Shown: positions 20,125-26,907 of the stretch, piece by piece | Numbering within the stretch: the stretch's first letter is position 1 | Layout of the letters: each line of letters begins with the position of its first letter | From: CAYRKQ01 sp964424985 | GTDB lineage: Bacteria > Patescibacteriota > Saccharimonadia > Saccharimonadales > UBA7683 | Direction of reading: 5' to 3' | Assembly (NCBI GenBank): GCA_964424985.1 | Contig: CAYRKQ010000013.1 | Coordinates: 1 to 26,907 of the forward strand | DNA: 26,907 nucleotides | Program-made: the position numbers and the translations under genes | Notes under the pieces: generated by a model | Databases searched by the model: none | What the model saw: the letters and a program-made list of their open reading frames with translations, nothing else | What the model was told of the DNA's origin: nothing

Positions 20125-20142
20125 CTGTGAGCTTTATCACAG
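20125..20142. promoter_or_regulatory. CRP/FNR-type operator CTGTGAGCTTTATCACAG
   Basis: An exact TGTGA-N6-TCACA palindrome with 6-bp arms extended by C/G, 53 bp before the ATG at 20196. It is the second exact match in this window (the other is 8454-8469). It could alternatively be an RNA hairpin after the glutaredoxin-like gene. Confidence 0.45.
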
Positions 20143-20195
20143 ACTCCTGAGAGAATTCGTAGTACTCTGAACTCATACTAAACAGGGGAAAGCAC

Positions 20196-20765
20196 ATGGC
20201 AATGTCCGCAGAACATATCACAGGAGGAAACCCGCCAGGAGCCGATGCAACTCAAAAGCTTGAAGTGATAGAAGGCTCACCGGAGCCGTTTTTTAACCCT
20301 GAAACAGGGGAATTCGACCACTTAGCAGCTGATTCACTTCTTCTTCACAACTTACGTCATATTGCCAAAGACCGAGGTTTAACAGCGTACGAAAAATCAC
20401 GTCAAATCATGGTAGTAGGCATAAATGATTACTTCCGCCTCCGAAGACAGGAAACCATTAGCATCGACAGCGACGAAGCCTCTCGATACATCCAATTCGT
20501 TGCCTCAATAAAAGATATTCAACCGCCTACGGATATTAGACACATTTCAAGAGAGGCGATGATTGCAGACATTGAAGATACAGCCAGCGGCTTCAGCACG
20601 ATCACGCCAATCTACCTTCTCAACGCGTTTGCACGCCAGTCATTAGGAAATCAGCCAGCCGTCGACGCTAAACTAGCCACTGAAATCTGGGTGATCGAAC
20701 ACAGCGAACTCAACGACCAACTCACTTCTCACTACGACGAACTCCGCGATGCAACTTTGTATTAG
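20196..20765 (+). CDS. Hypothetical soluble protein (189 aa)
   Basis: No signal peptide, membrane helix or known motif is evident. The first 45 residues are Gly/Pro/Glu-rich and probably disordered. The remainder is acidic and predicted helical (for example LLLHNLRHIAKDRGLTAYEK and REAMIADIEDTASGFSTITP). The ATG at 20196 is preceded by AGGGGAAAG; a second ATG two codons later is possible. It lies downstream of a CRP/FNR-like palindrome and just ahead of the leaderless promoter of the corrinoid adenosyltransferase gene, so the two are probably separate transcription units. Family not recognised. Confidence 0.65.
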   Translation: MAMSAEHITGGNPPGADATQKLEVIEGSPEPFFNPETGEFDHLAADSLLLHNLRHIAKDRGLTAYEKSRQIMVVGINDYFRLRRQETISIDSDEASRYIQFVASIKDIQPPTDIRHISREAMIADIEDTASGFSTITPIYLLNAFARQSLGNQPAVDAKLATEIWVIEHSELNDQLTSHYDELRDATLY

Positions 20766-20766
20766 T

Positions 20767-20795
20767 TTGCATCGACGCGAGCTGACGCCCATAAT
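20767..20795 (+). promoter_or_regulatory. Promoter of the corrinoid adenosyltransferase gene
   Basis: TTGCAT (20767-20772) and CATAAT (20790-20795) are 17 bp apart, and the -10 ends 6 nt before the ATG at 20802, predicting a leaderless mRNA. Confidence 0.6.
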
Positions 20796-20801
20796 AGAGG
20801 T

Positions 20802-21371
20802 ATGGCTTTTGAAGATTTTCAGCAGAAGAAATCGGTGGTGGTGGTGTATACCGGAGAAGGCAAGGGTAAAACCAGCGCCTCGCTTGGCCTGATGGTTCGA
20901 GCGCTCGGCCGCGGCCAAAAAGTAGCTTACTTTCAGTTTATTAAACACTGGGAGGTAGGAGAGCACACCTTTATTCATAAGATCGAGCCACTTTTTGGTG
21001 AGCAGCTCTACTTTTTTAAAGGTGGCAAGGGCTTCTATCAAGCTGGTGACTTAAGCGAAAAAGATATTAATGAGGAGACGCATAAGAAAGCAGCCCTCGA
21101 TACGTTTAAAGTTGCCCTAGAAACCGCTCAAAGCGGAGATTACGACGTCGTTATCTGCGATGAAATCAACAACGCCGTCCATGACGGCCTGCTGACCCTT
21201 AATAATCTAGCCTCGATAATCAATAATCACGCTGAAACCACTAGCCTCTGCCTAACCGGCCGCAACTTCCCAAAAAACCTGATAGAAAAAGTAGATATCG
21301 CCACCAACATGACCAAACTAAAACACCACTTCGACGAAAAATACCTAGCCAACAAAGGCATCGACTACTAA
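20802..21371 (+). CDS. cobO: ATP:corrinoid adenosyltransferase, CobO/BtuR type
   Basis: A 189-residue P-loop protein that transfers adenosyl from ATP to cob(I)alamin. Matching family segments are YTGEGKGKTSASLGLMVRAL (Walker A at about 16-24), YFQFIKHWEVGEH, VVICDEINNAVHDGLL (Walker B and the conserved DEIN), LTGRNFPKNLIEKVDIATNM, and the C-terminal KHHFDEKYLANKGIDY that matches the KHPF...GI ending. No other cobalamin gene is nearby, so it would serve corrinoid salvage, or may have been recruited for another nucleotide-linked role. Divergence from typical members is moderate, but all core motifs are kept. The gene is convergent with the next one. Confidence 0.85.
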   Translation: MAFEDFQQKKSVVVVYTGEGKGKTSASLGLMVRALGRGQKVAYFQFIKHWEVGEHTFIHKIEPLFGEQLYFFKGGKGFYQAGDLSEKDINEETHKKAALDTFKVALETAQSGDYDVVICDEINNAVHDGLLTLNNLASIINNHAETTSLCLTGRNFPKNLIEKVDIATNMTKLKHHFDEKYLANKGIDY

Positions 21372-21387
21372 TACTTTTAGTTTACCG

Positions 21388-21660
21388 TTAGTACACGCTC
21401 AGGCATCTAAAGCACTCGAAAGGCAGGTCACCAAGCTCTAAGCCGACAGCATCATATCCAAACGTGGCAACCTTTGCAGCCAAAACCATTTGTTCAATAC
21501 GTTCACATTCTGGTCTTTCTGGACTACAAGATCTCACAGTGAGCCCGTCTTCAACTATCTTTAAAGTATCCTCAATTTTATTCGAGTCAACTCCAGCGTC
21601 GGCTAACACAAAAGATGCCGCATCCCAACAGTTACCACAAGCTGCATTTTCTCTACTCAT
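21388..21660 (-). CDS. Small cysteine-rich protein (90 aa)
   Basis: The product begins MSRENAACGNCWDAASFVLA and ends in PFECFRCLSVY. Two CxxC pairs (C8/C11 and C83/C86) could form a zinc site that brings the ends together, and two more cysteines (C45 and C52) occur in VRSCSPERPECERIEQM. The middle is acidic and helical. RBS AGAAGGAAA lies about 10 nt from the ATG. A near-consensus promoter with a short leader lies upstream. No family is recognised. Confidence 0.6.
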   Translation of the reverse strand: MSRENAACGNCWDAASFVLADAGVDSNKIEDTLKIVEDGLTVRSCSPERPECERIEQMVLAAKVATFGYDAVGLELGDLPFECFRCLSVY

Positions 21661-21686
21661 TATTCTATTATTTCCTTCTAAAGAAA

Positions 21687-21731
21687 TTAAAAGAATCTCC
21701 TGTTGTAGCTTGACTCACTTTCGTTCGTCAT
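21687..21731 (-). CDS. Possible 14-aa upstream ORF
   Basis: Within the leader of the cysteine-rich gene, MTNESESSYNRRFF is encoded behind GTGGGGTT and ends 26 nt before the gene. No terminator structure was seen, so a regulatory role is only a possibility. Confidence 0.25.
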   Translation of the reverse strand: MTNESESSYNRRFF

Positions 21732-21759
21732 AACCCCACTAAAGTGATTCTATCTTCTA

Positions 21760-21789
21760 ATTATAGCACACTTTGTCAAGTTTTGTCAA
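21760..21789 (-). promoter_or_regulatory. Consensus promoter with tandem TTGACAAA
   Basis: On the minus strand a perfect TTGACA (21789-21784), 18 bp and a perfect TGC-extended TATAAT (21765-21760) form a strong promoter. A second TTGACA lies 10 bp inside the spacer. The GTGTGCTATAATTA core equals that of the promoter at 1409-1438. It should drive the cysteine-rich gene at 21660. Confidence 0.8.
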
Positions 21790-21826
21790 TAATTTTGTAC
21801 GCCGAGTATACCCTCATGGCATGTAG

Positions 21827-22783
21827 CTAAATGTTAGTTTCAGATTCTTCCGCATGATCGTGACGCCAATGAGTGACCTCGAGAGATTTATGTAGATGCT
21901 TTATCGTTTCTTCTATGGCATTTTTCTGTACATCAACTGGTACTGCTTTGGCGAATAACGCATGAGTGCGCTTGACGTAGTTCTCTAACGTATCTGTTGA
22001 GCCGATAAAGTCCGTATTATCGCCCACTAGCTTTTGGTAGGAAGCTACAATATCCGCAAACTCGTTTAGGCACTCGGCAATTTTACCAGCTTCAACTTTT
22101 GCCTTATCTTTTCTCGTAGTGTGTCGAGTTTTTAGAAAGCCAAGGTCTTCGAACTTTTCATCTACATCATACTTTTCGGGGTAATGATCTTTATGATTTT
22201 TTAGCCCTATATAATCTTTTACGAGGTTCTTGTAATATTCCTTGCCCTGAAACAGACTAGCTTTAGTGGTTAGCTCATTAACTGCATTTTCTATGTCGCT
22301 ACGGTAATGATCAATAAAATCAACTGGCGATAACTTGTTATCACTTTGATCGTTTTCTATAAGCCTACCAATCAGTAGGCGAGGTACGGCAACACCATTA
22401 TCTTTGCTGGTCTTGTAATAATCAACAAAACTATCTGTTGTCAGCGTTGCTATATCTGCGATAAACTTACCACCTGCGCCACTCTCGGTATTGATTAACA
22501 ATTGGCGTACGTCGACCATTAGTCCTTTTTCATAAGTACCGAATATAGACTGCAAGAAACCTGCATTATCAGGGTCAAAATCACCGTAGGAGACACGTTC
22601 TTGGCCATTCTTGGCCTTTTCTCGCTGTTCGCTGTGTCGGGCTTTTGAGCTTTCGACAAGTACACTAACAAGCACATCACGCTGGATAATTCCGTGTAGT
22701 GCCCTTGAGAAGTCGTGCTTCAGGTAGTTCTTGCTTTTATCTTTGCCGAAGTATTCCTCGTTTATCTCAGCTATCGTGGACAT
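21827..22783 (-). CDS. Unknown partner of the restriction-modification enzyme (318 aa)
   Basis: A soluble, mainly helical, charged protein whose ATG follows the R-M enzyme stop by 3 nt, so it is co-transcribed and probably co-translated. Notable stretches are LKHDFSRALHGIIQRDVLVS near the N-terminus, GTYEKGLMVDVRQLLINTES (about 82-101), a lysine-rich central part, and FLKTRHTTRKDKAKVEAGKI. The layout faintly recalls HEPN-type proteins of the AbiU2 kind, with a possible R-H motif in KTRHTTRK, but this is weak. It has no methylase, helicase or nuclease signature I can point to. It may be an accessory defence protein or a specificity/control partner. Confidence 0.7.
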   Translation of the reverse strand: MSTIAEINEEYFGKDKSKNYLKHDFSRALHGIIQRDVLVSVLVESSKARHSEQREKAKNGQERVSYGDFDPDNAGFLQSIFGTYEKGLMVDVRQLLINTESGAGGKFIADIATLTTDSFVDYYKTSKDNGVAVPRLLIGRLIENDQSDNKLSPVDFIDHYRSDIENAVNELTTKASLFQGKEYYKNLVKDYIGLKNHKDHYPEKYDVDEKFEDLGFLKTRHTTRKDKAKVEAGKIAECLNEFADIVASYQKLVGDNTDFIGSTDTLENYVKRTHALFAKAVPVDVQKNAIEETIKHLHKSLEVTHWRHDHAEESETNI

Positions 22784-22786
22784 TCA

Positions 22787-25700
22787 TTAGCCTATCTGCT
22801 TCATGACCTTGTCAGTTTCGATGAGGACACAAACGATGTTTTGGTAGTGGTCTAGGTCGGTATCGCTGAGTGGGCGACCTTTGCGGTCTTTGAGCCATTT
22901 TTGAGCAGGTTGGTAGCCCCCAATCCAAAAGTTCCAAGCTAGATCGGGCACATTACCAAAGTATTGAACCTGATTTATCCAGACTTTTTCGTCCTCATAC
23001 TTTAGAGTTTCGACGACATTATCACCAACTTTCGGGAATGTCGTATCAAAATTATCGATAAGCGGGGACTCCATGAGGTGGAGTTTCCGTAACTTGTTTC
23101 CCAACTGTGCCAAACGCCAGAACTCAACTCCGTCCTTGGCCTTTGGAATTCGTGGGAAATCAGTTTTCAAGAATTCTTTGTACCTCTCTCGGTAGGTCGG
23201 ACTATGCAGTATTGCGTATATGTAATCGAGCAAATCGGTCGGATATACATTTTGCTTTTCGTGTAGGGATTTTGCAGCACTGTAGTCTCGCTCAATTTTA
23301 TCTTCTTGGTAGTGCAAGAATACGATCTCATTACCGAATTTAAACGATAATCCCTCAAGAAGCCGAAGAGCTAATTCGCGTTTGATGTTTGGGGTAACTG
23401 AACCGTCGTCATGGTATAACCAGAGAGGAAACGCCTGACCTCGCTCTTTTGATTTATTAGAAATGTAGCTGTCATCAACAAGCTTATCGGTAAGTAAAAC
23501 ATGTGACCAGTTTTCAGACGTCAGGAATCTACATGTTGTGAGTACAGGATTCTCTTTATCAAGAACATGCTTCATCACTGTGCTGCGTGTACACTGAACA
23601 ATGTCAGAGTCATATGCGACATACCTAGAGTCAAAGGGTCGATATTCGTACCGCCTTATTATGTCAGAAGGAGATAGATGTTTCGACTTAAAGGACTGTC
23701 TTTTATCCGAAAGTTTCCACGCTACATTACCCTTGAGACCATACATATTTTCTAACTCTGTATCTGTTTTATCATTATCGCTAAAATCACGAACTCGATT
23801 TTCTAACTCGTTAGGGTCAAGATCGACAGCAAATTTATCGCGAGCAGTAAGGATGGTTGTGGAATACCTATAGAACATGGTGTCAACAGACACAAACTTG
23901 TCATATTCCTCGCCCACAAGCCAATCTCTTTTTACAAATTCATACAAGGGAGCTCGCGGAGTAAAAGACTCCCATTTAACATCTTGTTCATTTAGGAGCT
24001 GCTCAAATTTGTGCTCTCTTGATCCCTTGATATCAACCCTATGAACAGTGGCCAATTTTTTATTTGGAACAGTGGAATGTTTGACAAAAATATTGATACT
24101 TACGGCAGTCTTAATATCAAAAATGTTTTTACCGTCTGGCTCATCACCATGCAGGTCAACAATATAAATGTCATCATAATTTTCCAGCATATGCCAACGC
24201 ATGCCTTTGTGAGAATTAGAGTCTAGCCATGTGTTGTTATTTATGTAGGCCAGTACACCGCTGCCATTCTTCGTTATCATGTCGTCACCGAACGAGATAA
24301 ATTTCACGTAATCATCGTTAAGATTCATCTCAAGACGTAGGGCACCTTTTTCTTGAATTTTTACTCCGTCAACCATTCTGAATTTGTCGACCAAGCTTCT
24401 TGCATAATCGGTGAGGTTGTTAGACATAACACTATACGGTGGATTGCCCATTACGATCATGATCGGTTGATTGCTTTTAATTTCGGCTGCATGCTGACTC
24501 TCTTCGCTTACAGCCTCTGCAAGACCAAAACTAAACAAATCTTGCCGTGTAGGGACACCCTCTTCAAGTGTGTTAGTTAGATATACGCCTAAACGATCTA
24601 ATAATTTATCCACACCCGTTTCCTTAAGAGTCATGCCGAGCTTAAGGTGTGCTATCGTGTATGGCGCCATCATTAGCTCAAACCCGTGCAGGCGAGGAAC
24701 AAGGTTGTCGGCTACATAGCTTGGCCAGCGGCCTTCTTGTCCAACAAATTGCTCGTGGATAAACTTGATTGTCTCATTTAGAAAGGTAGCGGTACCCACT
24801 GCTGGATCTAGTAGCTGAACTCTGTGGAATTTTTTATCAATTATGGACGTGCTGCTAGCTCGGGTATTACCCGCTTTAACAACGGAGACTTTTTGGCCAA
24901 TATCAACCTTCTTTGTGAATGTATCAGCGCTGGCCAGACCTTTTGATATACCAAAATCTTTTTTGAGAATTTTATCAACATGACGAATAATAAATTTTAC
25001 GACTGGAATTGGCGTATAGTATGCACCCATTCGTTTACGCTCTAGGGGGTCATATTCTTGTAAAAAATCTTCATAAAAGTGGATGACTGGATCCTTGGCG
25101 TCGTCTGTCGTGTCCTGAATACGTAGATGTTTGTGTACAATCTCCTGAACATTACTTACACTGAAGACTTCACAAAGCTCGTCCACAATATAGCCGAGCC
25201 TTGTATCAAAACTTGGTCCAACGATATGGTCAAAGAAGTGGCGCAGAAATGGATTGCTCTTTGGTACTAAATCACGTGCCTCGTTACGTGTGAAGTTGGC
25301 GGGTGTCTCGTCACCATATCGTGCTACAAATAGACCATAAACAAGGGTCTGAGCGTACATATCAGCAAATTTCTTAGGCTCTAGATCGTGTACGAGCATC
25401 TGCTTCATCATTTCATAGATACGAGCTAGCTCTTGGTCGCGTTCATTGCCTTGCTCTAGGTAAATAGCGACGTTATCGCGGATACGGCGAGCCTTACCTC
25501 CCATAATCTGCGCCAGACGTTTGCCGCTACGGATTGTTTCTGGTGTTTGATCCAGAAAAGCTTCTAGCTCACGCAGTAGGCGCTCACCGTTTTCTGGCGT
25601 GAGGTGTAGCTGGCCACCCCTGACTTCGCCCAGACTAATAGTTTCGTATTTTTCACCATTGCGGAAAAAACGGAACTCCAAATAATCAGTAAGGAACAGA

Positions 25701-26005
25701 TTTGCGTAGCCATGATAGCGTTGCATCTGTTCAGATTTTTCTGTCTTATCTAAGCTAACTGTGATGTCCTTGGCTTCAGCATAGCCCCGTATAAGCTTGG
25801 TATTGGATTTCTTGAGAAACACAAAATCTGGTGCGCCATGTTCAGAGTGCTTCGGGTCATTCACTGCAACCGTATCCTCAAAACTACTCACTAGCTGCTT
25901 GAGAGCTGGCCGGTATGCATGTTCTATGGCGTGACCACTATCAAACTGTTCTCTCACTTCATCTAAATACCTTAGAATAAGGGTGGTGCGGTCGGATTCG
26001 TTCAT
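22787..26005 (-). CDS. Single-chain restriction-modification enzyme (Type IIG/ISP-like)
   Basis: A 1072-residue protein starting MNESDRTTLILRYLDE. The N-terminal domain has a PD...EAK nuclease site (D60, E77, K79 in GAPDFVF and GYAEAKD). A helical linker leads to an N6-adenine methyltransferase with GAYYTP, motif I DPAVGTATFL (400-409) and motif IV NPPY (521-524). The C-terminal target-recognition part ends with WIGGYQPAQKWLKDRKGRPL-like sequence (IGGYQPAQKWLKDRKG) and DLDHYQNIV, typical of Type ISP/IIG enzymes. No helicase motifs are present, so it should cut near its site rather than translocate. In-frame upstream codons to 26059 are possible, but TAGAAT 7 nt before the ATG at 26005 supports a leaderless start here. 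Confidence 0.88.
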   Translation of the reverse strand: MNESDRTTLILRYLDEVREQFDSGHAIEHAYRPALKQLVSSFEDTVAVNDPKHSEHGAPDFVFLKKSNTKLIRGYAEAKDITVSLDKTEKSEQMQRYHGYANLFLTDYLEFRFFRNGEKYETISLGEVRGGQLHLTPENGERLLRELEAFLDQTPETIRSGKRLAQIMGGKARRIRDNVAIYLEQGNERDQELARIYEMMKQMLVHDLEPKKFADMYAQTLVYGLFVARYGDETPANFTRNEARDLVPKSNPFLRHFFDHIVGPSFDTRLGYIVDELCEVFSVSNVQEIVHKHLRIQDTTDDAKDPVIHFYEDFLQEYDPLERKRMGAYYTPIPVVKFIIRHVDKILKKDFGISKGLASADTFTKKVDIGQKVSVVKAGNTRASSTSIIDKKFHRVQLLDPAVGTATFLNETIKFIHEQFVGQEGRWPSYVADNLVPRLHGFELMMAPYTIAHLKLGMTLKETGVDKLLDRLGVYLTNTLEEGVPTRQDLFSFGLAEAVSEESQHAAEIKSNQPIMIVMGNPPYSVMSNNLTDYARSLVDKFRMVDGVKIQEKGALRLEMNLNDDYVKFISFGDDMITKNGSGVLAYINNNTWLDSNSHKGMRWHMLENYDDIYIVDLHGDEPDGKNIFDIKTAVSINIFVKHSTVPNKKLATVHRVDIKGSREHKFEQLLNEQDVKWESFTPRAPLYEFVKRDWLVGEEYDKFVSVDTMFYRYSTTILTARDKFAVDLDPNELENRVRDFSDNDKTDTELENMYGLKGNVAWKLSDKRQSFKSKHLSPSDIIRRYEYRPFDSRYVAYDSDIVQCTRSTVMKHVLDKENPVLTTCRFLTSENWSHVLLTDKLVDDSYISNKSKERGQAFPLWLYHDDGSVTPNIKRELALRLLEGLSFKFGNEIVFLHYQEDKIERDYSAAKSLHEKQNVYPTDLLDYIYAILHSPTYRERYKEFLKTDFPRIPKAKDGVEFWRLAQLGNKLRKLHLMESPLIDNFDTTFPKVGDNVVETLKYEDEKVWINQVQYFGNVPDLAWNFWIGGYQPAQKWLKDRKGRPLSDTDLDHYQNIVCVLIETDKVMKQIG

Positions 26006-26012
26006 TATGTAC

Positions 26013-26021
26013 ATTCTACCA
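26013..26021 (-). promoter_or_regulatory. Extended -10 promoter of the R-M gene
   Basis: On the minus strand TGGTAGAAT ends 7 nt before the ATG at 26005. This decides the start in favour of MNESDR over an earlier in-frame ATG. Confidence 0.55.
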
Positions 26022-26160
26022 TGATAACAGCGTGCATACAGGCTACACCCAACCACCAAACTAACTTCAATCTTAAACTATCAAACAATGTGTCGCTGTG
26101 ATACAGACCTATCAAATTTACAGCACTATCTGTCACTCAATTCTCTTCTATATATCTATA

Positions 26161-26166
26161 TATAAT
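26161..26166 (+). promoter_or_regulatory. -10 box in the divergent region
   Basis: TATAAT at 26161-26166 follows an AT-rich TATATA tract and precedes AAGGAGAG. It would give a transcript carrying the 26-bp palindrome in its leader. The -35 is not clear. Confidence 0.35.
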
Positions 26167-26213
26167 AAGGAGAGAAAAAGAGAAGATGAATAACAGAGTA
26201 AAAACAGATGAAA

Positions 26214-26239
26214 TATATGGAATATCGATATTCCATATA
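26214..26239. promoter_or_regulatory. 26-bp perfect palindrome
   Basis: The half-site TATATGGAATATC is followed at once by its exact reverse complement, with no spacer. It lies in the 300-bp divergent region between the R-M gene and the small ORF at 26310. It could be an operator for a dimeric regulator, a target or end site, or a cruciform/hairpin element. Confidence 0.6.
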
Positions 26240-26297
26240 GTCAATCCCGATATTGTCTATTTATTGCCTAAGAATCGAGTGCAAAATGTGAGTGCTG

Positions 26298-26303
26298 TAT
26301 ACT
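26298..26303 (+). promoter_or_regulatory. -10 box for the small acidic ORF
   Basis: TATACT ends 6 nt before the ATG at 26310, the leaderless arrangement. Confidence 0.45.
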
Positions 26304-26309
26304 TGGGAT

Positions 26310-26525
26310 ATGACAAAAAAGCCTTTAACCGACGAGGAGCGCCAAGCGTATTTAGACAACTTGCCAGACGATCAAAAGAACGAGAGTGCCGAGCAGGTCT
26401 TTGACGAGGCTATCGAACGCGCCGCGCAGCCGAAGCAATCAGAACCGGAAAGATCGACGGAAGCTGACGATGATTATAGCGATACACAAACTCATTCAGA
26501 TACAACTGAAGATACTTCCGACTGA
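26310..26525 (+). CDS. Small acidic protein (71 aa), 3' end overlapping a transposase gene
   Basis: The first 40 residues (MTKKPLTDEERQAYLDNLPD, then DQKNESAEQVFDEAIERAAQ) read as a normal small charged protein. The remainder (PKQSEPERSTEADDDYSDTQ and onward) is low-complexity and lies antisense to the conserved C-terminal part of an IS1595-type transposase. The original C-terminus may therefore have been lost to insertion. The start at 26310 is chosen over 26292 because TATACT ends 6 nt upstream of it. Function unknown. Confidence 0.5.
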   Translation: MTKKPLTDEERQAYLDNLPDDQKNESAEQVFDEAIERAAQPKQSEPERSTEADDDYSDTQTHSDTTEDTSD

Positions 26526-26907
26526 CACAGTGATAGGTGCCATCAACTGAACGCTTAAGCTGTGACCAAAAGCCCTCAATGGTGTTGGTGTGTACGGCTC
26601 CACGACCATACTCGCCAATACTATGATTAACGCTATCATGATAGTAACCAATACGGTGTACCGTACGATAAACCCGTGCTTGGTCACTATACACGGTTGT
26701 ACCAGGGGCTATACTTGTTTGTAGCCTCGGTAGCAACACACGGGCGCCTGCACTACGGACATGCTCAGCTTTAACGTTGCCACCACGCTCAACCATGCCA
26801 AAGACAATGGCCTTGTTTTGTACGGTTACATTCTTACCGCGTTCACGTCCGCCAATGTAGGTTTCATCAGTTTCAACAATGCCTGAAAGCGGAGCACTAG
26901 TTCCTAA
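26410..26907 (-). CDS. IS1595-family transposase, partial (N-terminus beyond window)
   Basis: The reading frame is open from the window edge at 26907 to TAG at 26410. It encodes GIVETDETYIGGRERGKN near the edge and then KAIVFGMVERGG. Further on are VYSDQARVYR, HTNTIEGFWSQLKRSVDGTY and KYLQLYLNEFVYRYNHR. These are the hallmarks of the ISXO2-like DDE domain of IS1595 elements: D in VETDET, D in YSDQ, and the final acid residue in NTIEGFWSQLK. The N-terminal zinc-ribbon part and one end of the element lie outside the window. The terminal inverted repeat near 26400-26525 could not be located by eye. Confidence 0.85.
   Translation of the reverse strand, partial: LGTSAPLSGIVETDETYIGGRERGKNVTVQNKAIVFGMVERGGNVKAEHVRSAGARVLLPRLQTSIAPGTTVYSDQARVYRTVHRIGYYHDSVNHSIGEYGRGAVHTNTIEGFWSQLKRSVDGTYHCVSRKYLQLYLNEFVYRYNHRQLPSIFPVLIASAARRVR

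Larger units (their letters stand above)
26060..26297. other. Divergent intergenic region without a convincing gene
   Basis: AT-rich spacer between the R-M gene and the small ORF at 26310. It holds a TATAAT box, an AAGGAGAG purine tract and the 26-bp palindrome. An ORF from 26186 is open, but its codons run through the palindrome and overlap the next gene. Confidence 0.5.

Noticed and set aside
26186..26404. A 72-codon plus-strand ORF with a decent RBS upstream of the small acidic gene
   Set aside because: Its codons run through the 26-bp palindrome, its composition is unlike a protein, and it overlaps the better supported ORF at 26310 in another frame.
1..26907. Alternative genetic code (TGA as glycine, as in some CPR lineages)
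   Set aside because: Several well-defined genes, such as dus and atpD, end at TGA at the expected place, and no conserved protein needs TGA read through.
1..26907. CRISPR arrays, tRNA or rRNA genes
   Set aside because: No regularly spaced direct repeats, cloverleaf-forming segments or rRNA-like sequence were seen in the spacers.

Overview
The window looks like a compact bacterial chromosome segment of moderate GC. Genes are tightly packed, TGA is an ordinary stop (for example dus and atpD end in it), and many proteins are short and unplaceable. A stripped-down gene set, an F-type ATP synthase operon carrying extra small ORFs, a four-helix-bundle (23S intervening-sequence type) protein, and promoters whose -10 box sits 6-8 nt before the start codon together suggest a Patescibacteria/CPR genome, most likely a Saccharibacterium. 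That assignment is inference; there is no rRNA here to confirm it.

Layout. 1-1060 (minus): phenylalanine 4-hydroxylase behind a tyrosine-codon-rich leader peptide and an intrinsic terminator, which reads as a classical attenuator. 1164-2167 (plus): small, mostly membrane or unrecognised ORFs, with a strong promoter that runs straight into a terminator. 2211-5036: UvrD-type helicase fused to a PD-(D/E)XK nuclease. 5037-5417: structured, repeat-rich spacer. 5418-7255: tRNA-dihydrouridine synthase (with an apparent repeat-derived insertion) overlapping a polytopic membrane protein. 7282-8427 (minus): a protein with a carbonic-anhydrase-like C-x-D-x-R...H...C metal-site signature, behind a TGTGA-N6-TCACA palindrome.

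8534-16219 (minus): the complete F1Fo ATP synthase operon atpB-E-F-H-A-G-D-C. It is interrupted by a four-helix-bundle gene (between atpH and atpA) and by small, translationally coupled ORFs between A/G, G/D, D/C and possibly E/F. Two short repeat families lie inside the operon. 16354-16728: a 48-aa zinc ribbon (minus) and a 38-aa membrane peptide (plus). 16764-19448: a membrane GT2 glycan synthase fused to an extracytoplasmic GH26-like glycanase. 19519-20099: an ArsR repressor with its own operator, plus a glutaredoxin-like protein. 20196-21371: an unknown protein and a CobO-type ATP:corrinoid adenosyltransferase. 21388-21660 (minus): a small cysteine-rich protein.

21827-26005 (minus): a single-chain Type IIG/ISP-like restriction-modification enzyme and a coupled partner of unknown function. 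26060-26907: a divergent region with a 26-bp perfect palindrome, a small ORF, and the 3' part of an IS1595-family transposase that runs off the window.

The strongest novel items are the tyrosine attenuator on phenylalanine hydroxylase, the consistent leaderless promoter layout (about eleven starts), the GT2-GH26 fusion, and the small-ORF-studded atp operon.
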